This document shows, piece after piece, positions 25,060 to 37,638 of a stretch of DNA of 64,000 bases (positions are counted from its first letter, which is position 1; each line of letters starts with the position of its first letter). The stretch lies in the NCBI RefSeq assembly GCF_902167145.1, contig NC_050104.1, positions 111,301,849 to 111,365,848 of the forward strand, given 5' to 3'. The position numbers and the translations under genes were made by a program. This DNA comes from Zea mays (lineage: Eukaryota > Streptophyta > Magnoliopsida > Poales > Poaceae). The notes below the pieces were generated by a model. The model was not told where the DNA came from. It searched no databases and worked only from the letters and a program-made list of their open reading frames with translations.

Positions 25060-27899
25060 TCAAAAGAAATTCCTAGAATCAAGAATATTTAGCTCATGCC
25101 TAAGTTTGTTAAAAGTTTGTTCATCAAGTGGCTTGGTAAAGATATCGGCTAATTGTTCCTTAGTGTTAATATATGCAATCTCGATATCTCCCTTTTGTTG
25201 GTGATCCCTTAAGAAATGATACCGAATGGCTATGTGTTTAGTGTGGCTATGCTCAACGGGATTATCCGCCATGCGGATTGCACTCTCATTATCACATAGA
25301 AGGGGAACTTTGGTTAATTTGTAACCATAGTCCCTAAGGGTTTGCCTCATCCAAAGTAATTGCGCGCAACAATGACCTGCGGAAATATACTCGGCTTCGG
25401 TGGTAGAAAGAGCTACGGAATTTTGCTTCTTTGAAGCCCAAGACACCAAGGATCTTCCCAAGAACTGGCAAGTCCCCGATGTGCTCTTTCTATTAATCTT
25501 ACAACCCGCCCAATCGGCATCGGAATAATCAATTAAGTCAAATGTGGATCCCCGAGGGTACCAAAGCCCAAACTTAGAAGTATGAACCAAATATCTCAAG
25601 ATTCGTTTTACGGTCGTAAGGTGAGCTTCCTTAGGGTCGGCTTGGAATCTTGTACACATGCATACGGAAAGCATAATATCCGGTCGAGATGCACATAAAT
25701 AGAGTAAAGAGCCTATCATCGACCGGTATACCTTTTGATCGACGGATTTACCTCCCGTGTCAAGGTCGAGATGCCCATTGGTTCCCATGGGTGTCTTGAT
25801 GGGTTTGACATCCTTCATCCCAAAAACTTGCTTAGAATGTCTTGAGTATACTTTGTTTGGCTAATGAAGGTGCCCTCTTGGAGTTGCTTCACTTGAAATC
25901 CCAAGAAGTACTTCAACTCCCCCATCATCGACATCTCGAATTTTTGTGTCATGATCCTACTAAATTCCTCACAAGTAGATTCGTTAGTAGACCCAAATAT
26001 AATATCATCAACATAAATTTGGCATACGAACAAATCATTGTCAAGAGTTTTAGTAAATAAAGTAGGATCGACTTTTCCGACTTTGAATCCATTAGTGATA
26101 AGGAAATCTCTTAGGCATTCATACCATGCTCTTGGGGCTTGCTTGAGCCCATAAAGCGCTTTAGAGAGTTTATACACATGATTAGGGTACTCACTATCTT
26201 CAAAGCCGAGAGGTTGCTCAACATAGACCTCTTCCTTGATTGGTCCGTTGAGGAATGCACTTTTCACGTCCATTTGATAAAGCTTAAAGCCATGGTAAGT
26301 AGCATAGGCAAGTAATATACGAATTGATTCAAGCCTAGCTACGGGTGCATAGGTTTCATCGAAATCCAAACCTTCGACTTGTGAATATCCCTTGGCCACA
26401 AGTCGGGCTTTGTTCCTTGTCACCACACCATGCTCATCTTGCTTGTTGCGGAAAACCCACTTGGTTCCTACAACATTTTGATTAGGACGTGGAACTAAAT
26501 GCCATACCTCGTTCCTAGTGAAGTTGTTGAGCTCCTCTTGCATCGCCACCACCCAATCTGAATCTTGTAATGCTTCCTCTACCCTGTGTGGCTCAATAGA
26601 GGAAACAAAAGAGTAATGCTCACAAAAATGTGCAACACGAGATCTAGTAGTTACCCCCTTATGAATGTCGCCGAGGATGGTGTCGACGTGGTGATCTCGT
26701 TGGATTGCTTGGTGGACTCTTGGGTGTGGCGGTCTTGGTTCTTCATCCTCCTTGTCTCGATCATTTGCATCTTCCCCTTGATCATTGTCGTCATCTTGAG
26801 GTGGCTCATCTTCTTGATCTTCTTCTTCATCAACCTGAGCCTCATCCTCATTTTGAGTTGGTGGAGATGCCTGCGTGGAGGAGGATGGTTGATCTTGTGC
26901 ATTTGGAGACTCTTCGGATTCCTTAGGACACACATCCCCAATGGACATGTTCCTTAGAGCGATGCACGGAGCCTCTTCATCACCTATCTCATCAAGATCA
27001 ACTTGCTCTACTTGAGAGCCGTTAGTCTCATCAAACACAACGTCACAAGAAACTTCAACTAGTCCTGACGACTTGTTAAAAACTTTATATGCCCTTGTGT
27101 TTGAATCATATCCTAGTAAAAAGCCTTCTACAGTCTTAGGAGCAAATTTAGATTTTCTACCTCTTTTAACAAGAATAAAGCATTTGCTACCAAAGAATCT
27201 AAAATATGAAATATTAGGCTTTTTACCGGTTAGGAGTTCGTATGATGTCTTCTTGAGGATTCGGTGTAGATACAACCGGTTGATGGCGTAGCAGGCGGTG
27301 TTGACCGCCTCGGCCCAAAACCGATCCGAAGTCTTGTATTAATCAAGCATGGTTCTTGCCATGTCCAATAGAGTTCGATTCTTCCTCTCCACTACACCAT
27401 TTTGTTGTGGCGTGTAGGGAGAAGAGAACTCATGCTTGATTCCCTCCTCCTCAAGGAAGCCTTCGATTTGAGAGTTCTTGAACTCCGTCCCGTTGTCGCT
27501 CCTTGTTTTCTTGATCCTCAAGCCGAACTCATTTTGAGCCCGTCTCAAGAATCCCTTTAAGATCTCTTGGGTTTGAGATTTTTCCTGCAAAAAGAATACC
27601 CAAGTGAAGCGAGAATAATCATCCACAATAACTAGACAGTACTTACTCCCGCCGATGCTTATGTAAGCAATCGGGCCGAATAGATCCATGTGTAGGAGCT
27701 CGAGCGGCCTGTCAGTCGCCATGATGTTCTTGTGTGGATGATGAACACCAACTTGCTTCCCTGCCTGACATGCGCTACAAATTCTGTCTTTCTCAAAATA
27801 AACATTTGTTAGTCCCAAAATGTGTTCTCCCTTTAGAAGCTTATGAAGATTCTTCATTCCAACATGTGCTAGTCGGCGATGCCAGATCCAGCCCATGTT

Positions 27900-30800
27900 T
27901 GTAACACCTCAGGTGTTACTCAGGGTGTCCGCCTAGGGCTACACTTGTTAAACCTACTATCACATGTGGGATAGTTTGAGCAAAGTATTTCAAACTTGGA
28001 ATTCAAGGTCCTAAGCAAGTGCCAACCATCTTGGATATCATGCCCTAGCTTGTCATGCACATCTAAGGGGAGAATTTCCCAAAATCCTAAAGCAAACCCC
28101 TTTTGGACAATAGGAACCCTAGATGTAAGGGGGATCAAAGGTCATGAAAACCTTATGATCATGGCTTGGGACAAATATAAAAGTTGTTGTACACTTGATA
28201 ACCTACAAATAATAGTAAGAAAGTAACCCCAAAAAGATTTCAGAAAAGCCCCAAAAAGTTCACCAAAGGGTTGAACACAAAAGAAAAATCAGAAAATGCC
28301 TAAGTCCAAAACTAACCCTTGGACAAAGATCACACTTGTTCACCTTCATCCAAAATTCAAAACACTTCGACCCAATTGACAAAGTGGCGCCAAACTAACC
28401 CTAGAATGCCCTTGAAAGAGTTGACACCTACCCTTAGACGTTTGACATGACTTGGCACCATTTTTGTCTCGGTTTGGACATGTCTGACACAGCCGACTTC
28501 CCACCCCCATATCTCTCTAACCCGACCACATCTACTCTTGGAACTCACATGAACTAGGTAGCTCTAGGTGCAGGGAAGAGATCTCCCACAGGCTCTAGGG
28601 CAAGATTCGTACGTTTTGGCCGCTCACCAGAGGGAAGAAAACGGGCAGAAGCAAAGAGCCACGTGTTCGACGCGCTCTGAGCTCGCCAGAGCACGCCCGC
28701 GCGCCCCCGCGTGCCCCGTGTCGCGCCAAAGGCCAGCCAACGCCATGACCCACGGCCACGCCTATATAACGCCCAGTGACCTTAACCGTACCCTTCCGCG
28801 CACGCTCAACCTCACCGGAGCTCAAACTCACCGGCGTTTGCCCGTGCACGGCGTGTCCGCGGCCACCCGAGCCCCTGCCGCCGTAGACCGGCCAACCAAG
28901 CCTTTCCCAACCCCGTCCGACCCTCGGAGAAGACTGAGCACACCTCGGTGAAGCTCCCCGAGCGAGGAATCGAAGTCTGCTTCGCCGGAGAGGCTAGTCC
29001 ACGGTCGCCGGACTCCCTCCGACCGCCGGCGAGCGTAGACCGGGTAAGCCACTACGCCATTTTTCAATTCAATGCACAGATAGCCTCTACATCACCCCGT
29101 GAAGCTCACCGTGCCAAGGGATTGAACTAGATCGCCGTGATTTGGCCGGCACACCCGCCGCCGATGAGGACACCCGCCTGCGCACGTGGACCGAGCGATT
29201 CCGGCCATCCCCGCCGTCGAGCCGTACATTATTGTGACCGCCAGAGCCTCCCCGAGCCAACCCCGCCCCTCGTCGGACCTCTCTCGCCGCCGGTAAGCCG
29301 CGCCACCCTTTTCTTTCTTGCGGGTACTGTTTAAACCTAGGGAAGGACCGCGGGGGAGAAGAAAAGAAGCCTCGGGGGTTTTGCGAAATGTCAGTGACTC
29401 AAATGAATAGTAACACAGGGGTATAACTGAGAGAGTTAGTTTGGAAATAACCCAGGGACCTCGGCGCAAAGTAGTTTTCCAGGAAACCTTTATTAAATCT
29501 GATTTAAATTTTGAACAGAACTTGAATAATCCATAACTTCTGTTTTATTCATCCAAATTTAGTCAAACCAATTTTGTCAGACTTTAAATAATGTAAACTG
29601 CTTAGGAAAAATATAAAACCCTTATGTACTACAGAAAACATTAGGGTTCTGATTTAATTATTGTTTTAACCAAAAGCTAAATAATAGGAATAAAAATAGT
29701 TGCACTATTTGACTAAGGTTAGGAAAATTTGGAGAAGTTTATGTCCACCTACTGACCCGTTTAAAAATGCTAAACCTCTCTGTCCACCCCATTAAGTTAG
29801 TTTTTGCCATTTATTTTACAATATGCTTAAGGTTAAGAAAAATAGAAAAGGTGATTTAAATAATGAACCAGAGGGCACCTCTATTTTTGTTAGGGTACTT
29901 ATTCAGTGTAGTTCACTAGAAAAATCTATTATACTCTGGTCTAGTATAAAATAAATAGGATACCTTTTATTTTGGGAAAACAATGAAAACTTAGAAAAAC
30001 CCTACAAAAATAACCCCAAGGTGAAAACACCCCAACCCTTGGGATATTTAATGTTTTGCTATTAAGAACTTAGGAAAAATATGGAATCTGCTGTTTGACA
30101 TTTTTCAAATAACAATGTAGTAGAAAGTGCCTTTTTGGCATTAAACTTTAGAAAATCATAACCAAATGACCATCCCTTAGATTTCTGTGATTTTTGGCAC
30201 AGAAGCCTATTATTACTGTTAGATGCCAACAAAAATAACCTTTAGGACAGAACCTACCCCTAATTAAGAGTTGTAGTGCAAAGTGGCCCATTTACACCAC
30301 TCTTGTTATTTTTGTCTAGAGCATAGCCTTTTTCAATTGAACTTCAAAGTCTTAGGATAAGCTATATTGACCAAAGGCAAGCCACTGTAATTTTTACAAA
30401 TTTTTTGGAAAAAGTTAAACCAATGTTGTAGTTCAAACCTACACTAGAATTCATAAATAGAAAATAAAGAAAGGAAAATGAATAATGGAAAATGGTGTCA
30501 TCCTAAAACCCTTGTAAATTGTCCACTAAATTATAATAAGGAAATACCAATCCTATATGCTTATCCTTAACAAAAAACCTAAACCTAGAGTGATAAGCAT
30601 AAACCACTAAAAGCCCTGTATGACCAAGAAACCCCTAAGTTACTCATTAACTTAGTTTTTCTTCCTTAGCATAATGTTATTAAATCCTGCATAATCATGA
30701 CATATATATTCATTGCCTTTCGATAGACTGTAACCTCGCTGACGGAGAGTACGTCCTCGTGCCGGAGCAAGGAGCTGCTCAGGAGGTAGCCCCGGATCCA

Positions 30801-32243
30801 GCACCAGAGCCTGCACCAGAGGATCTGCCTGCCACAGCCTTGGAAGGCAAGCCCCGGTTTATGCATAACCTGTTATTTATGCTATTTTAATATACTTAAT
30901 GATTGTAGGATTGATTGTGCACTTAGGTGTAGGAGTTGTTTGAAACCCTAGTTGCATGATCTCAGGAATCCTGTTGAGATGAATACTAGTATGCTAGGTC
31001 GAGTAGCTGCTTTAATAATTAGGATCTCGGTAGAAGTCGAGTGATTTTTCTAGCACTCGCGCGAGGTCAGGAAATTGGTTGTACCCACTTCCATATCATA
31101 ATGATGCTAATCTGGGGACAACAATCCATGGGGATTGGTTGTCTACGAGATGAAATGGGAATAAGGATTAACGTGCGGATACCTGTGTCAAGCGTTTGAA
31201 TGTACTAAACACATACCGAGAAATATGGTAAATCGGTAAGCCTAGTACTTGAGTGAACCTGCCCGCAGACTTTACCCCTCACGCGACCTGAGACGTGGCC
31301 TCCCATTCCGGTTATGGTGGGTACAAGTGCGGTCACTGCACGACGGCAGTCGGGGTCAGTGAGGCATTGTACGCCAAGGCGGTGAGCCCTGATCTGTTGC
31401 CAGGGGATCGATGGGGACGGTTGATGTGTGTGGGGACGGAGTGCCTCGCCACATCATGTGTTTAGATTTACCTTGCAAGGATAAAACTCGATTCGAATCG
31501 TCTGCTTCTCGCAGCTAATGAGACTGCTTGATCCATTGTACTGCATTGAGTAACAAGTGGAAATATGATGAGTTGATATAAGATGTTGATTGCTAAAAAT
31601 GTTTGCTACTATGTGTGAATAGATAGTACACATTTAGCCTTAAGAGAGTCACACTTAAATTGGCAAAGTTAAAACTTGACTTAGAAACTCAGCTAGTGCT
31701 TTTGGCAACCCAACCCCACAGCCAAACAACTGCATGTCTAGAGGTAGAGGAGTAGACTTCTCACACCGGGTAAGTCTAGCTGAGTATTAGTATACTCAGC
31801 CTTGCTTGTGGCATAATTTTTACAGGTTCTCTGGAGGACATGGTTGCTGGAGTGACTTGGCCGTCCATCTTGCCACCGGGTTGGACTGTCGAGTGGGACC
31901 CTACCTCGGCCGAGGAGGAGCATGAGGAGTGACGGGACAGGCTTCCCCATCTCTCTGTTTATTTACCGTTAGTTTTATTCCGCTGCACTTCGAACAATGA
32001 TGACTACTTTTGCAAAACTCCGATGGTGATGTAATAATTTAATACTCCTTAATGTATGATTTTATGCTTTATTGTATTTGCTCTGTGACTCACCTTCGAG
32101 TGAGATTGTGGTACTTGATCCTGTCAGTGGCCTCGTCGGACTAGATCCGAGGGATTGACGGGTTATTCTCATTTAAGTGTGGTCTAGCCTCTAAGGCGGG
32201 ACTTAGGCACTTAAGTCGGAATAATTCGGGCAGTTCCGCCACA
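27900..32243 (+). mobile_element. Solo LTR (4344 bp) of a long-LTR Gypsy element
   Basis: It begins tgtaacacctcaggtgttac, ends gttccgccaca, and has the exact TSD atgtt at 27895-27899 and 32244-32248 inside the Copia pol gene. There is no gag or pol anywhere in it and a TATA box (cctatataac) at 28761-28770. That fits a single LTR left by recombination between two LTRs. LTRs of this length with TGTAACACC ends are typical of the Tekay/Gyma/Xilon group in maize; the family name is inference. The GC-rich leader (28790-29330) and long AT-rich remainder contain no supported gene. Confidence 0.85.
28761..28770 (+). promoter_or_regulatory. TATA box of the long solo LTR
   Basis: cctatataac is followed within about 30 bp by a CA-rich start region and a GC-rich leader. 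It sets plus orientation for this LTR, opposite to the Copia element it sits in. Confidence 0.65.
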
Positions 32244-32663
32244 ATGTTAGTCTTAGCCATTAAGCAAGTGTCGAGTTTAGCTCTATCAAAATCAACTAGG
32301 TATAGCTGACCCTCTAACACTCCCTTAAATGCTATTGAATCATCACTTCTTCTAAAGACAGTAACACCTACATCTGTGAAAAGACAGTTGTAGCCCATTT
32401 TGCATAATTGAGATACAGAAAGCAAATTGTAATCTAAAGAGTCTACAAGAAAAACATTGGAAATTGAATGGTCAGGAGATATAGCAATTTTACCCAATCC
32501 TTTGACTAAACCTTAATTTCCATCCCCGAATGTGATAGCTCGTTGGGGATCTTGGTTTTTCTCGTAGGAGGAGAACATCTTCTTCTCCCCTATCATGTGG
32601 TTTATGCACCCGCTATCGATGATCCAACTTGAGCCCCCGGATGCATAAACCTACAAAACAAGT

Positions 32664-35303
32664 TTAGTTCTTGACTTTAGGTACCCAAATGGTTTTGGGT
32701 CCTTTGGCATTAGATACAAGAACTTTGGGTACCCAAACACAAGTCTTTGATCCCTTGTGTTTGTCCCCAACATACTTGGCAACTACCTTGCCGGATTTGT
32801 TAGTTAAAACATATGATGCATCAAAAGTTTTAAATGAAATGTCATGATCATTTGATGCCTTAGGAGTTTTCTTCTTAGGCAATTTAGCATGGGATGATTG
32901 CCTAGAACTAGATGTCTCACCCTTATACATAAAAGCATGATTAGGGCCAGAGTGAGACTTCCTAGAATGAATTCTCCTAATTTTGCTCTCGGGATAACCG
33001 ACAGGGTATAAGATGTAACCCTCCTTATCCTGAGTCATGGGAGCCTTGCCCTTAACAAAATTAGACAATCTTTTAGGAGGGGCATTAAGTTTGACATTGT
33101 CCCCCTTTTGGATGCCAATGCCATCCTTGATGCCAGGGCGTCTCCCACTATAGAGCATGCTTCTAGCAAATTTAAAATTTTCATTTTCTAAGTCATGCTC
33201 ATTAATCTTAGCATTAAGTTGAGCTATGTGATCATTTTGTTGTTTAATTAAAGCCATGTGATCATGAATAGCATCAACATTAATGTCTCTACATCTAGTA
33301 AAAATGGAAGTATGTTCAACGGTAGATGTAGAGGGTTTGCAAGATTTTAATTCTACAACCTTAGCATGCAATATATCATTTTTACTTCTAAGATTGGAAA
33401 TGGAAGCATTGCAAACATCTAATTATTTAGCCTTAGCAAGCAATTTTTCATTTTCAATCCTAAGGCTAGCAAGAGAAATGTTCAATTCTTCAATCTTAGC
33501 AAGCAAATCAACATTATCATTTCTAAGATTGGGTATTGAAACATCACAAGCATTTGAATCAACCTTAGCAATTAAACTAGCATTCTCATTTCTAAGGTTG
33601 TCAATAGTCTCATGGCAAGTGCTTAGCTCACTAGATAGTTTTTCACATTTTTATACTTCTAGAGCGTAAGCATTTTTAACCTTAACATGCTTCTTATTTT
33701 TTTTAATAAGGAAGTCCTCTTGGGTGTCCAAGGGATCATCCTTCTCATGAATAGCACTAATCAATTCATTTAATTTTTCTTTTTGTTGCATGTTTAGGTT
33801 GGCAAAAAGAATGCGCAAGTTATCCTCCTCATTACTAGCATTATCCTCATCGCTAGAGGTTTCATATTTGGTGGAGGATATTGATTTTACCTTCTTCCTT
33901 TTGCCGTCCTTTGCCATGAGGCACTTGTGGCCGACGTTGGGGAAGAGAAGACCCTTGGTGACGGCGATGTTGGTGGCGTCCTCGTCGGAGGAGTCGGTGG
34001 AGCTCTCGTCGGAGTCCCACTCCCGGCAAACATGGGCATCGCCGCCCTTCTTCTTGTAGTACATTTTCTTCTCCTTTCTTCTCCCCTTCTTGTCATCGCC
34101 CCTGTCACTATCACTAGATAATGGACATTTAGCAATGAAATGACCGGGCTTACCACACTTGTAGCAAACTTTCTTGGAGCGGGGCTTGTAATCTTTCCCC
34201 CTCCTTTGCTTGAGGATTTGGCGGAAGCTCTTGATGATGAGCGCCATTTCCTCATTGTCGAGCTTTGAGGCGTCGATTGGTTGTCTACTTGATGTAGACT
34301 CCTCCTTCTTCTCCTCCGTCGCCTTGAATGCGACCGGTTGTGCTTCGGACGTGGAGGGACCATCTAGCTCGTTGATTTTCTTTGAGCCTTTGATCATCAA
34401 TTCAAAGCTCACAAAATTCCCGATTACTTCCTCGGGAGTCATTAGTGTATATCTAGGATTGCCACGAATTAATTGAACTTGAGTAGGGTTAAGGAAAACA
34501 AGTGATCTTAGAATAACCTTAACCATTTCGTGGTCATCCCATTTTTTGCTCCCGAGGTTGCGCACTTGGTTCACCAAGGTCTTGAGCCGGTTGTACATGT
34601 CTTGTGGCTCCTCCCCTTGGCGAAGTCGGAAGCGACCGAGCCCCCCCTCGATCGTCTCCCGCTTGGTGATTTTGGTCACATCGTCTCCTTCGTGCGCGGT
34701 TTTTAGCGTGTCCCAAATCTCCTTAGCACTTTTCAACCCTTGCACCTTGTTATACTCCTCTCGACTTAGAGAGCCGAGGAGTATAGTTGTGGCTTGGGAG
34801 TTGAAGTGTTGTATTTGGGCCACTTCGTCCTCATCATAATCTTCATCCCCTACGGATGGTACCTGTACACCAAACTCAATAACATCCCATATACTTTTGT
34901 GGAGTGAGGTTAAGTGATATCGCATCAAATCACTCCACCTAGCATAATCTTCACCATCAAACGTTGGTGGTTTGCCTAATGGGACGGAAAGTAAAGGCGT
35001 ATGTTTAGGAATGCGAGGATAGCGTAGGGGGATCTTACTAAACTTCTTGCGCTCATGGCGCTTAGAAGTTACGGACGGCGTGTCGGAGCCGAAGGTGGAT
35101 GTCGACGAGGAGTCGGTCTCGTAGTAGACCACCTTCCTCATCTTCTTCTTCTTGTCACCGCTCCGACGCGACTTGTGTGAAGGGGATTCTTTTTCTTTCC
35201 CCTTCCCTTTGTTGTAGGACTCTCCCGATGGAGCCTTCCCGTGGCTTGTAGCGGGCTTCTCGCCGGTCACCATTTCCTTCTTGGCGTGATCTCCCGACAT
35301 CAC
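32664..35303 (-). pseudogene. gag: Copia Gag, two in-frame stops (minus-strand Ji/Opie)
   Basis: Starts MMSGDHAKKEM at 35303 and ends at TAA 32664-32666 after VPKVKN, 880 codons in one frame. It has a charged N-terminus, a UBN2-type gag domain (about residues 100-270), a zinc knuckle CYKCGKPGHFIAKC, and a Lys/Asp/Ser-rich then coiled-coil C-terminal half. Gag forms the virus-like particle and binds element RNA. TAA codons at 33651-33653 and 33423-33425 replace Glu codons of the plus-strand relative. A 550-residue product ending before the coiled coil could still be made. Confidence 0.93.
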
Positions 35304-35327
35304 TTCGAGCGGTTAGGCTCTAATGAA

Positions 35328-35348
35328 GCACCGGGCTCTGATACCAAG
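35328..35348 (-). other. Primer binding site, minus-strand Ji/Opie
   Basis: On the minus strand ttggtatcagagcccggtg directly follows the 5' LTR end. tggtatcagagc is complementary to the 3' end of initiator methionine tRNA, the usual Copia primer. Confidence 0.9.
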
Positions 35349-36621
35349 TGAAAGTCGCCTAGAGGGGGGGGTGAATAGGGCAAATCTGAAATTTACAAAC
35401 TTAATCACAACTACAAGCCGGGTTAGCGTTAGAAATATAAACGAGTCCGAGAGAGGGCGTGAAAACAAATCGCAAGCGAATAAAGAGTGAGACACAAGGA
35501 TTTGTTTTACCGAGGTTCGGTTCTCGCAAACCTACTCCCCGTTGAGGTGGTCACACAGACCGGGTCTCTTTCAACCCTTTCCCTCTCTCAAACGGTCCCT
35601 CGGACCGAGTGAGCTTCTCTTCTCAATCAAACGGGAACCAAACTTCCCGCAAGGACCACCACACAATTGGTGTCTCTTGCTTTGATTACAATTGAGATGA
35701 TCACAAGAAAGAATGAAAAAAAGAAGCAATCTAAGCGCAAGAGCTCAAATGAACACAACAAATCTCTCTCACTAATCACTAAAGCTTTGTGTGAAATTGG
35801 GAGAAGATTTGATCACTTTTTGGTGTGTCTTGTATTGAATGCTAGACCTCTTGTAAGTATTTGGAAGGTGGAAAACTTGGATGCCTTGAATGTGGGGTGG
35901 TTGGAGTATTTATAGCCCCAACCACCACAAAGTGGCCGTTGGAAGGCTGCAGTCGCATGGCGCACCGGACAGTCCGGTGCGCCAGCCACGTCAGCAGACC
36001 GTTGGGGTTCGACCATTGGAGCTCTGTCTTGTGGGCCCACCTAGCTATCCGGTGGAGCACCGGACAGGCCCTGTAGGCTGTCCGGTGTGCCACCCGCGCG
36101 TGCTCTGCTCCTCTGCGCGCGCAGGCGCGCATTTAATGTGTTGCAGTCGACCGTTGCGCGCGAAGTAGTCGTTTCTCCGCTGTCACACCAGACAGTCCGG
36201 TGTGCACCGGACACTGTCCGGTGAATTATAGCGGAGCGGATTCCCGAAGCTGGCGAGTTCAGAGTTACTCTCCCTTGGGGTACCGGACACTGTCCGGTCG
36301 TGCACCGGACAGTCCGGTGAATTATAGCGGAGCTCCTCTGAAAATTCCCGAAGGTGAAGAGTTGGGTGTCGAGTTCCCTGGTGCACCGGACACTGTCCGG
36401 TGGCACACCGGACAGTCCGGTGCGCCAGACTAGGGAGCACTTCGGTTGTCCCTTGCTCTCTTGTTTGAACCCTTTTCTTGGTCTTTTTATTGGTTTATTG
36501 TGAACCTTTGGCACCTGTAGAACTTATAGACTAGAGCAAACTAGTTAGTCCAATTATTTGTGTTGGGCAATTCAACCACCAAAATCAATTAGGAAATATG
36601 TGTAAGCCTAATTCCCTTTCA
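35349..36621 (-). repeat. 5' LTR of minus-strand Ji/Opie element (1273 bp)
   Basis: Same termini as 23006-24248. It is about 30 bp longer, mainly because of extra sequence around 36005-36080 in U3. TATA box at 35907-35914 on the minus strand. U3 carries multiple caccggacagtccggtg-type palindromes. Confidence 0.93.
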
Positions 36622-36953
36622 GAATTCACGGACGAAACCAAGGTGGCGGCGGCACAACGATTAAAATTCTAGACACATTTTTCGTAAGTTAAACAATTGA
36701 AAAACAGGTCCATTGTAACTATAGCAGGCTAGACCCAACACCTAAGATTATATATACATATACACTACTTGGAAGGCCTTCCAAATCGGGGGCTCGATGC
36801 GGCCGCTCCACTTGCCCCCTACAGGTACGGCCCTGAATAAAACACTATGATTCGAGTAATCTCGGCCCGTGCTAAATATGTAAATTAAAATTGATTTTTA
36901 GTTTTCGTATTTGACAATTTAAATACTAAAATAGAATAAAATGGAGGGACTAA

Positions 36954-37231
36954 GAGCATCTCTAAAGAGACTCTTCATTTTTGGTTCTTTATTTGACTCT
37001 CTATTTGTCTTTTCATAAAGATTATACTCTATATGTAGCATATTTATTCCAACAGATTATCTATCTCGTTTGACTAGTCAGGTGTCTAGCTAAATTTAGC
37101 TAGTGATGGAGTCAATTTGGAGAGACGGATAGCTTGACGAGTCATATAACTAGCCTGTTGGAAAGTTATTTTGTTGTTGAGTAGCTCAATTTTGGTTTGA
37201 CAATCCATTTAGCTAGTCTCTTTGAATGCTC
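36954..37231. mobile_element. Tourist-like (PIF/Harbinger) MITE (278 bp)
   Basis: The ends GAGCATCTCTAAAGAGACT and (inverted) GAGCATTCAAAGAGACTAG pair. A TAA TSD is present at 36951-36953 and 37232-37234. No coding capacity. The 3-bp TSD points to PIF/Harbinger. It lies about 400 bp upstream of the TMEM230-like start codon. Confidence 0.75.
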
Positions 37232-37273
37232 TAAACCAAATACACTCTTATACGTAGCCTTCTATTTTTAACT

Positions 37274-37281
37274 TATATAAA
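37274..37281 (+). promoter_or_regulatory. Candidate TATA box of TMEM230-like gene
   Basis: tatataaa lies about 365 bp upstream of the start codon, just after the MITE. A GC-rich leader follows from about 37440. The distance implies a long 5' UTR, so the assignment is tentative. Confidence 0.4.
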
Positions 37282-37638
37282 CTTCTATCTTTAGTAGAAA
37301 AGGGTTTGAGATGAATTTGTCTTACAGTACAATCAAAGTGTAAAATAATATTTTAGTAACTTTAAGTTAGCACGTCCTATGAAGCTATGATAAATAAAGA
37401 AAGGGGTGGGGGATTTGATGGAAAAAAACTGTCAGTTTCCAGAGCTAAGACCCCGCAACAGCCGCAAGAATCGCGAGCGCCATCTGACTCTTCATCGTCG
37501 CCTTTGCCCACCTCCCAAGCTTCCGCCTCCTCCCCTCCCGCGCTTTCTCCGATTCTTCCACGAGCTTCCAGATCGCGAAACCACCATAGCCGCAGTCAGG
37601 CGAGACGAGTGCCCACCCGCGCCGCGGGATTCATCGGA

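Larger units (their letters stand above)
25060..32640 (-). pseudogene. pol: Copia Pol polyprotein, broken (minus-strand Ji/Opie)
   Basis: Read in order on the minus strand. Protease with an intact Asp-Ser-Gly centre (about 32600). TAA at 32513-32515. The solo LTR interrupts just before the GAG-pre-integrase domain. Integrase at 27896-27342 has the HH-CC region (RRLAHVGMKNLHK, CSACQAG) and core Asp/Asp/Glu motifs ([21 protein letters not shown]). Stop at 27339-27341. RT at 27275-25815 has YVDD. A 2-base insertion near 25825 shifts the frame. RNase H at 25818-25060 has STTEAEYI and the DNESAI motif. The product would drive reverse transcription and integration in the cytoplasm and nucleus. With two stops, a frameshift and a 4.3-kb insertion it cannot be made. 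Confidence 0.92.
23006..36621 (-). mobile_element. Ji/Opie-type Copia retrotransposon, minus strand
   Basis: Complete outer structure: 3' LTR 23006-24248, 5' LTR 35349-36621 and TSD GAATT at 23001-23005 and 36622-36626. The LTR termini TGAAAGGGAATTAGG...CTAGGCGACTTTCA, the initiator-Met PBS and the Gag/Pol sequences are those of the maize Ji/Opie (SIRE/Maximus) group. Without the 4344-bp solo LTR and its TSD it is 9267 bp, close to the 9276 bp of the plus-strand relative. Gag has two stops and Pol several lesions, so it is not autonomous. Confidence 0.93.
22697..36835. mobile_element. Non-autonomous hAT element (518 bp) split by a Ji/Opie retrotransposon
   Basis: The left end CAGGGCCGGTCCTGAGG and the inverted right end CAGGGCCGTACCTGTAGG match. 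Both are flanked by the exact 8-bp TSD aataaaac (22689-22696 and 36836-36843). Removing the retrotransposon at 23006-36621 and its 5-bp TSD leaves 518 bp, in two pieces of about 309 and 209 bp. Neither piece codes for protein. The insertion had been hidden because its halves are 13.6 kb apart. Confidence 0.9.
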
